Shown one piece after another: positions 34,582-42,715 of a stretch of DNA of 64,000 nucleotides. The position numbers were made by a program, and so were the translations under genes. The stretch is from Halovivax limisalsi (lineage in GTDB: Archaea > Halobacteriota > Halobacteria > Halobacteriales > Natrialbaceae), in contig NZ_CP095757.1 of NCBI RefSeq assembly GCF_023093535.1, positions 1,364,001 through 1,428,000 on the forward strand, given 5' to 3'. The notes under the pieces are model-generated. The model saw nothing but the letters and a program-made list of their open reading frames with translations. It had not been told where the DNA came from and searched no databases. Within the stretch, counting starts at the first letter, position 1. Every line of letters starts with the position of its first letter.

Positions 34582-34925
34582 GACCGGTCGTAGGGCCCGC
34601 GGTCACTTGGATGGATCGGCAAACTCTCGTTTGTTCTCGGCCGGGAGCACGGTTCGTACGTTGGTGAGAACCGTGCTCCCCGGGGAACGGCTGACGGCCG
34701 TTACGATTGCTCACCGCGAGCGAGGCCAGCGGCCGAGCGAGCGGGCCGACGACAGACCGAGAAGCCGCGCTTCGCGCGGCTGGCGGGGAGGGAGGAGCGC
34801 TTTTCATCAAAGTTTTGCCGAGCGTCTGCGGACCGTGCGCCAGCGATGCTGGCGCCGGTCCGGCAGAGCGCAGCGCAAAAGTTTGTTCCGATTGGTTTTT
34901 GAGCGCCGACCGAGTTGCTCCGGGC
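34582..34925. repeat. Cluster of three strong hairpins upstream of eS6
   Basis: GGGAGCACGGTTC (34643-34655) pairs perfectly with 34668-34680. AGCCGCGC-TTC-GCGCGGCT is at 34763-34781. A large imperfect palindrome at 34808-34885 has arms of about 37 bp beginning CAAAGTTTTGC and ending GCAAAAGTTTG around a 3-nt centre. A GGTTTTTGAG box (about 34894-34903) is 28 nt before the eS6 ATG. The hairpins therefore lie upstream of that promoter and outside the leaderless eS6 mRNA. They may be a mobile palindromic element or act on DNA structure between two divergent promoters. Confidence 0.65.
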
Positions 34926-35324
34926 ATGGCTACGTTCAGCGTCGTCCTCGGCGACCCCGAGTCGGGACGGGCGTATCAGCTCGAAGCGGACGGACAGGAC
35001 GCGAATCGATTCATCGGCAAGTCGGTCGGCGAGGAGGTCGACGGCGGCGCGCTCGGCCTCGACGGCTACACGCTCGAAATCACGGGCGGCTCCGACGAGA
35101 CGGGCCGGCCCCTGCACGAATCCGTCGCGGGCACCAGCCTCAAGGCGGTCTTGATGCACGGGACCGAGACCGGCTACCGGCAGCGTCGCGACGGCGAACG
35201 GCGTCGGATCACCGTCCGCGGGCGCGAGATCGCCGACGACGTGAGTCAGATCAACGTCTCCGTGGCCGAGGCCGGTTCGACGCCGATCGACGAACAGCTC
35301 GGCGCGGCCGAGGACGAGGACTGA
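34926..35324 (+). CDS. rps6e: 30S ribosomal protein eS6
   Basis: 132 residues, the usual archaeal length. Conserved phrases are VVLGDPESGRAYQLEADGQD, GKSVGEEVDGGALGLDGYTL, ITGGSDETGRP and RRDGERRRITVRGREIADDV. It is a component of the small subunit body, as in eukaryotes, without the phosphorylated C-terminal helix. The start is the ATG at 34926, supported by a TTTTT-containing box 28 nt upstream. It is followed 15 bp later by another gene on the same strand. Confidence 0.95.
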   Translation: MATFSVVLGDPESGRAYQLEADGQDANRFIGKSVGEEVDGGALGLDGYTLEITGGSDETGRPLHESVAGTSLKAVLMHGTETGYRQRRDGERRRITVRGREIADDVSQINVSVAEAGSTPIDEQLGAAEDED

Positions 35325-35339
35325 TCCGGGGACGGGTTC

Positions 35340-35792
35340 GTGACCGATCGAATTTCGAGCGATCACCCGTCGATCGAGACCGTCAGAGCGACCGTCGTCG
35401 AGACGCCGACCGGCCGGCGGATCGAACTGCCGGGCGACGAGCGATCGCGATTTCCCGACGACGAGGTGATTCGCATCGTCCTCGACGGCACCGAACGGTT
35501 CGCGCGCGTCGATCGCGCCCTCACCGGCGACGATCTGCGGATCGCCGGCGTCTACGACTCGCCGTCGACGGCCCGCGATCCCGGCGGTGAACCGGATCGC
35601 CTCGACGAGTGGCTCGACGTGCACGACGTCGACGGCGGGTCGGTGCTGCTCGACGTCGTGGAACCCGACTTTCTCTACGGCGCGAGAGCCCCCGGCGAGT
35701 CGGCCGTCTACGCGGCGAAATCGCCGCCCGACGACTCGCTCTCCCGGATCGCCGACCGGCTGGACGGCGCCGCGTCGAATTCCGATTCCTGA
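35340..35792 (+). CDS. Conserved haloarchaeal protein (DUF7112-like)
   Basis: 150 residues, acidic and soluble. It appears beta-barrel-like: VRATVVETPTGRRIELPGDE, EVIRIVLDGTERFARVDRAL, then VDGGSVLLDVVEPDFLYGARAPGE. I recall this pattern as DUF7112, not characterised. The GTG at 35340 lies 15 bp after eS6, so the gene is probably in the same transcript, hinting at a translation-linked role. No catalytic motif is seen. Confidence 0.7.
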   Translation: MTDRISSDHPSIETVRATVVETPTGRRIELPGDERSRFPDDEVIRIVLDGTERFARVDRALTGDDLRIAGVYDSPSTARDPGGEPDRLDEWLDVHDVDGGSVLLDVVEPDFLYGARAPGESAVYAAKSPPDDSLSRIADRLDGAASNSDS

Positions 35793-35991
35793 CGCGGACG
35801 TGTCGTCGAGTCCCGTTTCGATGTCGGGCGATCTCCGGTCCGGTCGCCGAACCTATCGGAATCGAGGCGGACCGAGATTGCGGAGTCGGTCCTGGCGGAG
35901 CCGGACGCAGGGCACTGAGTGGATTCAGTAGCCCTACGGGGTACGGCAGTCGCTCGTCTGATGGGTCGCGTCGGGCGAAAAGGCGACGGCG

Positions 35992-36495
35992 TTACAGTTC
36001 CGGCAGGAACGCGTAGAGCAGGAGTCCGAACGCGAGGTGCTGGACCATCGTGCGCTCGACGCGGCCTCTGACGGCCTCCTCGTCGTCGATCGCGTACTCC
36101 TTGGTCCGGACCTTCGCGTGCATCGAGAGCACTTCCTCGTCCTCGAGCGCGTGGAGGCTCGGGTAGACGGTCCCGGGGCTCAGCTGGGTCCCGAAGTGTT
36201 TGCTGAGATCCGAGAGGAGCTCCTTCCCGTGGGTTTCGCCGTGCAGCGAGATCAGCATCAGGAGGACTTCCTCCAGGTTCTCCTTGACGATCGCCTCGTC
36301 GAACTGGACGTCGTCGGTCGGGAGCGCCGCCCGGACCTGGGTCATGAGTTCCTCGAAGTCCGCCTCGATGTCCTGGGTCGCGTCGTCGACGCTGCCGATC
36401 GAGATTTCGTACGAGCTGTCCGCGTCATCGCCCGCACGCTCGGCCTGAAAGCCGTCGAGCACGGACGTCGTTTCGTTGGGGGTTGTGTCACGCAT
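35992..36495 (-). CDS. PadR family transcriptional regulator
   Basis: 167 residues. The N-terminal 55 residues are acidic and variable. The PadR winged helix follows (NLEEVLLMLISLHGETHGKELLSDL, LSPGTVYPSLHALEDEEVLSMHAK, KEYAIDDEEA), and the C-terminus ends in a hydrophobic helix (VQHLAFGLLLYAFLPEL) suited to dimerisation. ATG 36495 lies 80 nt from a TTTATACC box (36576-36583). It is next to the archaellum locus in the same orientation, about 280 bp downstream of arlD, so a role in motility control is possible but unproven. Confidence 0.85.
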   Translation of the reverse strand: MRDTTPNETTSVLDGFQAERAGDDADSSYEISIGSVDDATQDIEADFEELMTQVRAALPTDDVQFDEAIVKENLEEVLLMLISLHGETHGKELLSDLSKHFGTQLSPGTVYPSLHALEDEEVLSMHAKVRTKEYAIDDEEAVRGRVERTMVQHLAFGLLLYAFLPEL

Positions 36496-36776
36496 GTTCC
36501 GATCACCTGTCGGGCGAGGCGGAGAGTGGGGGTCCGGCGCTCGTCCCGCGTATGGTGCCCCGAGGAACCGATCAGGTATAAAGAACGTGGCCATTCCCAC
36601 CACCGATCGTCCATTGATACCTCGAGTACGCTGCGAAATTATTAAAAGTTCCCTGAAATACCCGCAAACGGTTGGTTACAAGTCCGATTTTCGACGATCA
36701 ATACAGGCATTCCGACAGAATCCCTGTCTGTCAGGAAAAATTCGTCAATTGAGCGGACGGATAGCGCGGGTCACGG

Positions 36777-37241
36777 TCAGTCCGAAACCGGCGGTTCGTC
36801 GCGAATGATGCTCACGAGTTCGCCGCCGTCCGACTCGTCCGCATCGTCTCCGTCGATCCGTCGATCGACCCGCCGCTCGGCCATCCGCGCGACCATGACG
36901 TGTTCCTCGAGGTCGTCGTCGTTGATCCGGGAGATGTACTCGAGCGACTGTGCGTGTGCCCCGAAGAGCGTGCCGCTGAGCGATTCCAGGGGATACTCGA
37001 GCGTCGTCGGCTCGTCGTATCGTTTGTTGTGGATCTCGCTCATCGAGAGGCCGCGGAGGTAGGAGGTCATCTGCTCGCGGACCAGCGGACTGATCCACCC
37101 CAGATCCTGATAGTAGCGCAGGCAGTTGAGCGCGCCGGTCGTTCCGAACGTCTCGCCGAGAAAGCGAGCCCACTGGATCGTCGCATCTGTGCGCCCGACC
37201 GCCTGTTCGAGTGATTCGAGGTGATAGCTGTCCTGGCTCAT
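36777..37241 (-). CDS. arlD: Archaellum accessory protein ArlD
   Basis: 154 residues. The FlaD/E domain is clear: QWARFLGETFGTTGALNCLRYYQDLGWISP and YPLESLSGTLFGAHAQSLEYI, followed by an acidic tail. With ArlC/E it forms the cytoplasmic ring that connects the archaellum motor to the chemotaxis adaptor CheF. It lies 263 bp downstream of arlJ, separated from the arlCE fusion by the whole operon. Length is that of the stand-alone haloarchaeal ArlD. Confidence 0.82.
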   Translation of the reverse strand: MSQDSYHLESLEQAVGRTDATIQWARFLGETFGTTGALNCLRYYQDLGWISPLVREQMTSYLRGLSMSEIHNKRYDEPTTLEYPLESLSGTLFGAHAQSLEYISRINDDDLEEHVMVARMAERRVDRRIDGDDADESDGGELVSIIRDEPPVSD

Positions 37242-37504
37242 CGTCGAAGCTCCACTCGTCTGCTACTTGGATGGGCCGATGAAGTAGGTTCGCGTCGTAT
37301 CGAACGCTGAGTCGGGCGCTGAACCGGGACCTCTCCCGTCGGTCGAGGCGCCATCGCACTCGGCCGACGGCCCCGGCGGTCGACGCCGCGGTGCCGGGCC
37401 AGCGTATCGGTGGCACGGTGAGGTGTCAGCGGTGTCGCCAGGTGAGTCGGGAGCTCGCCGATCGGGAACGGCCCTGGGAGAGCGGTCCCGAGATCGGCGC
37501 GGGT

Positions 37505-39226
37505 TCACACGCTGATGACGCCGCCGACGACGTACTCCGTGATGACGGCGACGACGGCGCCGAGCCACGTCAAGAAGACGAAGTTGACGAGCCCGGAGAT
37601 GAGGTGGCCGCGGTCGGTCAGCCGGATCATGACCGCCGAGAGGGCGGCGTTGATGAGGATCGTCGCGATCAGCAGGTACTCGATGACGGCGAGGTTGTAC
37701 TGGCCGGTTTGCAGGAGGCCGCCCGGCATCCCCTGGGAGACGTCCAACTCGGCCGTGATGTCCATCATGATCTCGACGACCTCGAGGCCGATGAAGAACG
37801 AGAAGACCGACGCCGCCGTGATGCCGTAGAGGACGCCGGTCAGCGTCGTCGTCGCCTGCTGGCGCTGCTCGCGGACCTTCAGGACGTGGCTCTGGTTGGT
37901 GCTGATGAGTTGGCCGAGCAGTCGCGGGTTGCCCCCCATCTGCCGGCCCATGACGTACATGTCGCCGAACTTCTGGATGAGGTACGACCCGGTCTCGGCC
38001 GCGAAGAGGCGCCAGGAGCGGACGTCGTCGACGCGCATGTGCAGTCGCTTGTAGAGCGCGTCGACGTTCTTCGTCAGCGCGCCGAAGTCCTTCGACCGGA
38101 GCGACTCGAGGACGTTCGACGTCGAGGTCTGCTTGACGCTCTCGACGGCGCCCAGCGCCCGGATGAACGACGGAAACTCCTGGTCGCGCTCTTTGACCTT
38201 CTTCTCCTCGCTTCGCATCTTCCAGCCGGGATACAGGAGCGGCGTCACGGGGATGGCCGCCAGCACCGGCCGCGGAATCTCGTTCGGCGTGATCGGCGTG
38301 ACCCCGATCAGGATCGCGAGGACGACGACGCCGAGCAGCAGACAGCCGCCGAAGCCGACGATCAGCGCCTGCGGGATGCGCTCCGTCGGGCCGCCACCCT
38401 CCGTCTTCTTGATGTACCACAGCGGGTCGTACGGCGAGACGACGTGGATCGCGTAGACGAACGCGCCCTGGACGATCGTGAACATCAGGATCGTCGCGCC
38501 GATGAGGAGCGTCGGGCTCATTCCGATGAGGATCGGCAGGACGATCGCGAAGACCAGGATGAACGCGACGGACAGCATCATCGACATGTAGAGTTCCTTC
38601 ATCACGTCGAGCTTCGCCAGATCCGACTCGTAGCGCGTGACGAACTGCTGGATCATCGTGTCCTGCTCCTCGACGAGGAACTCGCTGATCTCCTGGCCGG
38701 CGCCGACGGTGTAGGCCAGCCGCTCGAAGAAGTCCGACAGCAGCGGGCTCGAGACCTCCTTCGCACGCATCCGGCAGGCGTCGTCGAGACTCTGGTTCCA
38801 GGTGTCGATCAGCGCCACCAGGTAGCCCATCTCCTCTGCCAGCGCCTGGTACTCCTCCTCTTCGGCCAGGATGCGAAAGATCTCGACGCGGTTCATGTTC
38901 GCCATCGAGAGGACGGTGATGTGGGTCAGAAACAGGTGAAAGCGCTGCCTGACTTGTTTGCGTCGGCGATCCTGTGACAGCTTCGGGTAGAAGATCGCGA
39001 TGGCGATCGCGAGCAGGCCGAGCCCCGCCAGCGGGCCGGCGACGATGAAGGGGGCGCCGACGAGAAACGGAGCGAGCAACGACCCGACGAAGAGCAGCAC
39101 GCCCGGGAGGATGACGACGAGGAGGTACCGACGGATCGACATCCCCATCGTCTCGTAGGCACGCAAGAGCGAGGCAAACATCGAACGCGCGCCGAAGTCC
39201 GGCTTGTTCTGGTCGGCCGTAGACAT
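37505..39226 (-). CDS. arlJ: Archaellum membrane platform protein ArlJ
   Basis: 573 residues with two GspF/TadC-type domains and about nine hydrophobic segments. Examples are RRYLLVVILPGVLLFVGSLL near the N-terminus, SVAFILVFAIVLPILIG and LLLGVVVLAILIGV in the middle, and FVFLTWLGAVVAVITEYVVGG at the end. Cytoplasmic loops (TVGAGQEISEFLVEEQDTMI) contact the ArlI ATPase. It starts 2 bp after the arlI stop. The 263 bp between its stop and arlD contain no gene. Confidence 0.93.
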   Translation of the reverse strand: MSTADQNKPDFGARSMFASLLRAYETMGMSIRRYLLVVILPGVLLFVGSLLAPFLVGAPFIVAGPLAGLGLLAIAIAIFYPKLSQDRRRKQVRQRFHLFLTHITVLSMANMNRVEIFRILAEEEEYQALAEEMGYLVALIDTWNQSLDDACRMRAKEVSSPLLSDFFERLAYTVGAGQEISEFLVEEQDTMIQQFVTRYESDLAKLDVMKELYMSMMLSVAFILVFAIVLPILIGMSPTLLIGATILMFTIVQGAFVYAIHVVSPYDPLWYIKKTEGGGPTERIPQALIVGFGGCLLLGVVVLAILIGVTPITPNEIPRPVLAAIPVTPLLYPGWKMRSEEKKVKERDQEFPSFIRALGAVESVKQTSTSNVLESLRSKDFGALTKNVDALYKRLHMRVDDVRSWRLFAAETGSYLIQKFGDMYVMGRQMGGNPRLLGQLISTNQSHVLKVREQRQQATTTLTGVLYGITAASVFSFFIGLEVVEIMMDITAELDVSQGMPGGLLQTGQYNLAVIEYLLIATILINAALSAVMIRLTDRGHLISGLVNFVFLTWLGAVVAVITEYVVGGVISV

Positions 39227-39228
39227 GG

Positions 39229-40908
39229 TTATCCGAACTGGTGCATTCCGGTGAGCTGGATCGGAAGGCCCTCGATCCCGTCGCGCTGGAAGTCGGCGAT
39301 CGCCTTGTTCGACTCGTGATAGCCGACGATGTCGGCGTCGATGAGCTGGCGGATGATCTCGGCGCGGCGATCGAGTTCGTCGTAGATCTCGCGCGTGTCG
39401 GCGTAGCCGAGCAGCGTCGCGATCTGCTCTTCGAGGACGAAGGAGTTGTTCCGGCCGGTGAAGACGACCTCGTCGTCGCGGGGGTCCCAGCGGAACGCCT
39501 GCCGAGTGACGACGCCGCCCTCGTAGTCGGAGTAGCCCTCGATCTCCTGAACGGAGGTCACCCGGCGGAGGACGTCGTCGCCCTGTTTGACGCGGTTCTG
39601 GAAGAGCGCGACGTCGCAGTTGTCCATGAACGTCTCGGGGACGTTGATCGGCGCGCCGGTGAACCGCTGGATCATCGACACGATGTCGCTCGCGTGGAAG
39701 GTCAGCATCACCGGGTGCCCGGTCTGGGCCGCCTGGAACGCCATCTGCCCCTCCGCTCCGCGGACCTCACCCACGACGATGTAGTCCGGGCGCGATCGAA
39801 GCGCGGCCGCGACCAGGTCGAACATGTCGACGTCGGCCGACTCGTCGCCGGAGCCCTCCCGGGTCAGGAGTTGCTGCCAGGTGTCGTGGGGCGGGACGAC
39901 CTCCGCGGTGTCCTCCGCCGTGTAGATCTTCGAGTCCCGCGGGATGAACGACAGCGCGGCGTTGAGCGTCGTCGTCTTGCCCGACGCCGTCTCGCCGACG
40001 ACGAAGACGGTCTGCTCGTTCTCCAGGCAGAGCCAGAGGTAGGCAGCCAGTTCCGGGCTCAGCGTCCCCCACTTCGTGATCTGGAAGACCGACAACGGGA
40101 TCTCCTCGCCCTGTCGGATGGTCAGCGAGGGTCCCTGCACCGAGACGTCGTCGGAGTAGATGATGTTGATCCGCGAGCCGTCGGGCAGCGTGGAGTCGAC
40201 GATCGGATCGGAGTCGGAGATCGGGTGGTTCATCCGTTCGCCCATGTTGCGCAGCCACTGTTCGAACTCCTCGGGCGTGCCGAAGTCGACCGTCGCTCTG
40301 ATCATCCCGTAGGTGCCGTGATCGAGGTAGCACTGCTTGGGCCCGATGACGTGGATGTCCTCGTTGGCCGTGTCGGCCATGACGGGTTCGAGCGGGCCGA
40401 GGCCGACGATGTCGCGCTGGAGCTGGTAGCGCAGGCGATCGAACCGTTCGCTCGAGATGGAGAACTTGGTCGAGCCGAGCGCTTTGAGGCGGCCGATCGA
40501 TTGGCCGGTGATGCCCGAGGTGATCTCGACGACCTCGTCGAGCAGTTCGTCCAAGTGTTCCTCGAACTCCTCGTCGTTGGTCGGCGCCGGTCGGGTGACG
40601 CTCTTGTCGAGAATGCGCTGGCGGATCCGGTTGTAGAGTTCGCTGTCGTTCTCGCCGAGCGTGGGTTCGACGCAGTAGTAGGTCGTGTCGATCCCGACGT
40701 CACCGTAGACGTGACAGAAGATCGGCGCCTCGGCCTCGTAGATAACGTTCGGCCGGTGGGACTCCCACTCCTCGGTCGGTTCGTCGATGAGCGCGGGGTA
40801 CTCGGTGTACTCGCCGTAGAACCACTCCAGGTGCTCCCGGAGGTGCGGGTGTTCGCGGGCCAGTTCGTCGAGGTCGTTCGAGAGTCGAGTCGAGCCGAAG
40901 TCCGCCAT
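39229..40908 (-). CDS. arlI: Archaellum motor ATPase ArlI
   Basis: 559 residues, type II/IV secretion ATPase. Walker A GETASGKTTT is at 305-314, the Walker B region DYIVVGEVRG at 374-383, and the His-box phrase MLTFHASD follows. The N-terminal 130 residues are the acidic ArlI-specific region. It drives assembly and rotation of the archaellum by ATP hydrolysis at the membrane with ArlJ and ArlH. One base separates its start from the stop of arlH. Confidence 0.95.
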   Translation of the reverse strand: MADFGSTRLSNDLDELAREHPHLREHLEWFYGEYTEYPALIDEPTEEWESHRPNVIYEAEAPIFCHVYGDVGIDTTYYCVEPTLGENDSELYNRIRQRILDKSVTRPAPTNDEEFEEHLDELLDEVVEITSGITGQSIGRLKALGSTKFSISSERFDRLRYQLQRDIVGLGPLEPVMADTANEDIHVIGPKQCYLDHGTYGMIRATVDFGTPEEFEQWLRNMGERMNHPISDSDPIVDSTLPDGSRINIIYSDDVSVQGPSLTIRQGEEIPLSVFQITKWGTLSPELAAYLWLCLENEQTVFVVGETASGKTTTLNAALSFIPRDSKIYTAEDTAEVVPPHDTWQQLLTREGSGDESADVDMFDLVAAALRSRPDYIVVGEVRGAEGQMAFQAAQTGHPVMLTFHASDIVSMIQRFTGAPINVPETFMDNCDVALFQNRVKQGDDVLRRVTSVQEIEGYSDYEGGVVTRQAFRWDPRDDEVVFTGRNNSFVLEEQIATLLGYADTREIYDELDRRAEIIRQLIDADIVGYHESNKAIADFQRDGIEGLPIQLTGMHQFG

Positions 40909-40909
40909 C

Positions 40910-41638
40910 TCAGGCCACCGTCCTGCTGACGATCGACAGGCCGCGGCCCTGCTGGACCGTGTAGCCGATCGAGTCGTCGACCGGGTCCTTCATGTGCTGG
41001 TAGCGACGCACGCGAACGCTGCGCCTGATCTCCTGACCGGCCTCCTTCGTCTCCAGCTGGAAGTAGACGTCCGCGACGTTTCGAAGCGGCCGGAGCGCGT
41101 CGTCGGAGACGCTGGTGGGGTCGACCGTGAAGACGACCGTCTTGTCGCGCTCGGTGACGCCTTTGAGGAACGAAACGAGGCGCTGGAGGACGTGATCCTC
41201 GTTCCCAGTTCCCTCGACCGACTCGTACCGCGGATCGTTTCGGAGCAACGCCGAGAGGCTGTCGACGTAGATGACGTCCGCCAGCCAGAGCGTCTTCGCC
41301 TCGGTAAATCGGGTGAGCAACTCGCGCTGTGGGCCCTCGTCGTGGGTGTCGACGTCCGCGTGGAGGAACAGCAGTTGTTCACCGAGCAGGTGTTCGACGA
41401 CGTCGTACGACAGCGAGTGCATCTGCTGGACGAACTCCCAGGATGCCAGCTCCGTCGAGATGAACGTGACGTAGACGTCCTCTTCGGCCATCCCGTATGA
41501 GAATCGCTGGGAGAGCGCGCTCTTCCCCGCGCCGTCCTCGCCCTCGATCAGGACGATCGACCCATCCGGAATCCCGCCGCCGAAGGCGGACTCGACGCGA
41601 TCGCGTTCCGTCAGGCCGAGCGGATAGTACTCCGTCAT
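40910..41638 (-). CDS. arlH: Archaellum regulator ArlH (KaiC-like)
   Basis: 242 residues, RecA/KaiC-like. Walker A GEDGAGKS is at 33-40 and Walker B in LADVIYVDSLSALL. The C-terminus RRYQHMKDPVDDSIGYTV is typical. It binds ATP and docks on ArlI inside the ArlC/D/E ring. ATG 41638 abuts the arlG stop directly. Nothing unusual in the motifs. Confidence 0.94.
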   Translation of the reverse strand: MTEYYPLGLTERDRVESAFGGGIPDGSIVLIEGEDGAGKSALSQRFSYGMAEEDVYVTFISTELASWEFVQQMHSLSYDVVEHLLGEQLLFLHADVDTHDEGPQRELLTRFTEAKTLWLADVIYVDSLSALLRNDPRYESVEGTGNEDHVLQRLVSFLKGVTERDKTVVFTVDPTSVSDDALRPLRNVADVYFQLETKEAGQEIRRSVRVRRYQHMKDPVDDSIGYTVQQGRGLSIVSRTVA

Positions 41639-42106
41639 TCAGGGGCCTCCGTAGTAGAACTCGAACAGTTCCTCCGATCCGCCGGCCGTCAGATGGACCC
41701 GGTGTTCGCCCGTGCCGATCGGCCCGTCGAGCGCGAGTTCGACCGCGGCGACGGATCCCGTTCGCCAGGTGTTCGATTCGTAGACGGTGACGCTAATGTT
41801 CCCGTTCGCGACGTAGGAGCCATCGACGAGGAACTCGAGTTCGCTCCCGTCGGTCGGTAACGTCCGGGCCCCGGTGTTTTTCACGAGCACCGTCACCGTC
41901 TCGTTATTGTCGCCGACGACGGCGTCACTGCCTGGATCCGAGATGATTTCGACCTCGGTGTCGATGTCGTCGCTGACCGACCCGCTCACCGAGTCGAGCG
42001 AGCCGCTGAGGTCGCCCACGCCGGCGACGAGCGTGCCGGCGACCCCGACCGCGACGAGCATCGCCGCGATGAACAGGATCAAACTCGAGATCGCCTCACC
42101 GGCCAT
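41639..42106 (-). CDS. arlG: Archaellum stator protein ArlG
   Basis: 155 residues. One N-terminal TM (ISSLILFIAAMLVAVGVAGTLVAG) is followed by an extracellular beta-sandwich (VTVLVKNTGARTLPTDGSELEFLVDG). With ArlF it anchors the motor to the S-layer. Start at 42106. A 26-codon frame bridges the 62-bp space to arlF and stops inside this gene's first codons. Confidence 0.9.
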   Translation of the reverse strand: MAGEAISSLILFIAAMLVAVGVAGTLVAGVGDLSGSLDSVSGSVSDDIDTEVEIISDPGSDAVVGDNNETVTVLVKNTGARTLPTDGSELEFLVDGSYVANGNISVTVYESNTWRTGSVAAVELALDGPIGTGEHRVHLTAGGSEELFEFYYGGP

Positions 42107-42176
42107 CGTCGCTCACCTCCGCCGCCGAGACGTCGATACCCCGCGACCGACGCCGCGACGCGATTCGGTCACGCAT
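42096..42176 (-). CDS. 26-codon bridging ORF between arlF and arlG
   Basis: Starts at an ATG that overlaps the end of arlF (the TATGCGTGA string) and ends at a TGA within the first codons of arlG. The product is basic (MRDRIASRRRSRGID then an acidic end) and unlike a folded protein. Its main effect may be to keep ribosomes moving from arlF into arlG. It could be chance in GC-rich DNA; see findings. Confidence 0.25.
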   Translation of the reverse strand: MRDRIASRRRSRGIDVSAAEVSDDGR

Positions 42177-42621
42177 AGACGGGCACCTCCGTGATCGTCT
42201 CCGCGACCCCGAGACCCGTGACCACCTTCACGCGATCGGGCGGTTCGGTCACGTTCGAGACTGTCAGCTGCACCCGCTCGCCGGGCTGGACCAGCGATCG
42301 CTCCGTGCCATCGCTTCCGACGACGGTGGTGTAGTTCGACTCGACGACGTAGGCGCCGTCGACGAGCAGGTCCATGTCTTCGACCGAAATCGTCGTCGAG
42401 CCGACGTTCGTCGCGTTCACCGTGAGTTCGTCGGCCGTCTCGTTGTAGCTGGCGTTCGCCTCGATGGCAGTGTTTCGCACGTCGAGTGCGCGATCCTCAC
42501 GGTCGTCGAACGCCTCCGTCTGGCGATCGTACGCGGTCTCGAACGCCGGGAACGCGATCCCGATCGCGACGAAGAGGCCGATGAACAGAATCACGGTTGC
42601 GGCGCTGGTGCTAAATCCCAT
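42169..42621 (-). CDS. arlF: Archaellum stator protein ArlF
   Basis: 150 residues. The N-terminal TM (TVILFIGLFVAIGIAFPAF) is followed by a coiled stretch (DRQTEAFDDREDRALDVRN) and a beta-sandwich (LTVNATNVGSTTISVEDMDLLVDG). Several Asn-x-Ser/Thr sites are present. It binds S-layer protein and forms the stator with ArlG. ATG at 42621; the upstream small frame overlaps this start. Confidence 0.9.
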   Translation of the reverse strand: MGFSTSAATVILFIGLFVAIGIAFPAFETAYDRQTEAFDDREDRALDVRNTAIEANASYNETADELTVNATNVGSTTISVEDMDLLVDGAYVVESNYTTVVGSDGTERSLVQPGERVQLTVSNVTEPPDRVKVVTGLGVAETITEVPVYA

Positions 42622-42715
42622 CTCCGATCACCTCGGCGGCGAGGGGTCCGTTCGTCGCCGGCGAACGACCGACGAGCCGATCGATCCGGGCTGCCGTCGG
42701 TTTCGAGTCCCCCAT
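42611..42715 (-). CDS. 34-codon bridging ORF between arlCE and arlF
   Basis: Its ATG overlaps the arlCE stop (TAATG), and its TAG lies 8-10 nt inside arlF. The product MGDSKPTAARIDRLVGRSPA plus 14 residues has no signal or motif. As with the 42096-42176 frame, the double overlap suggests translational coupling rather than a functional peptide. Confidence 0.3.
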   Translation of the reverse strand: MGDSKPTAARIDRLVGRSPATNGPLAAEVIGDGI

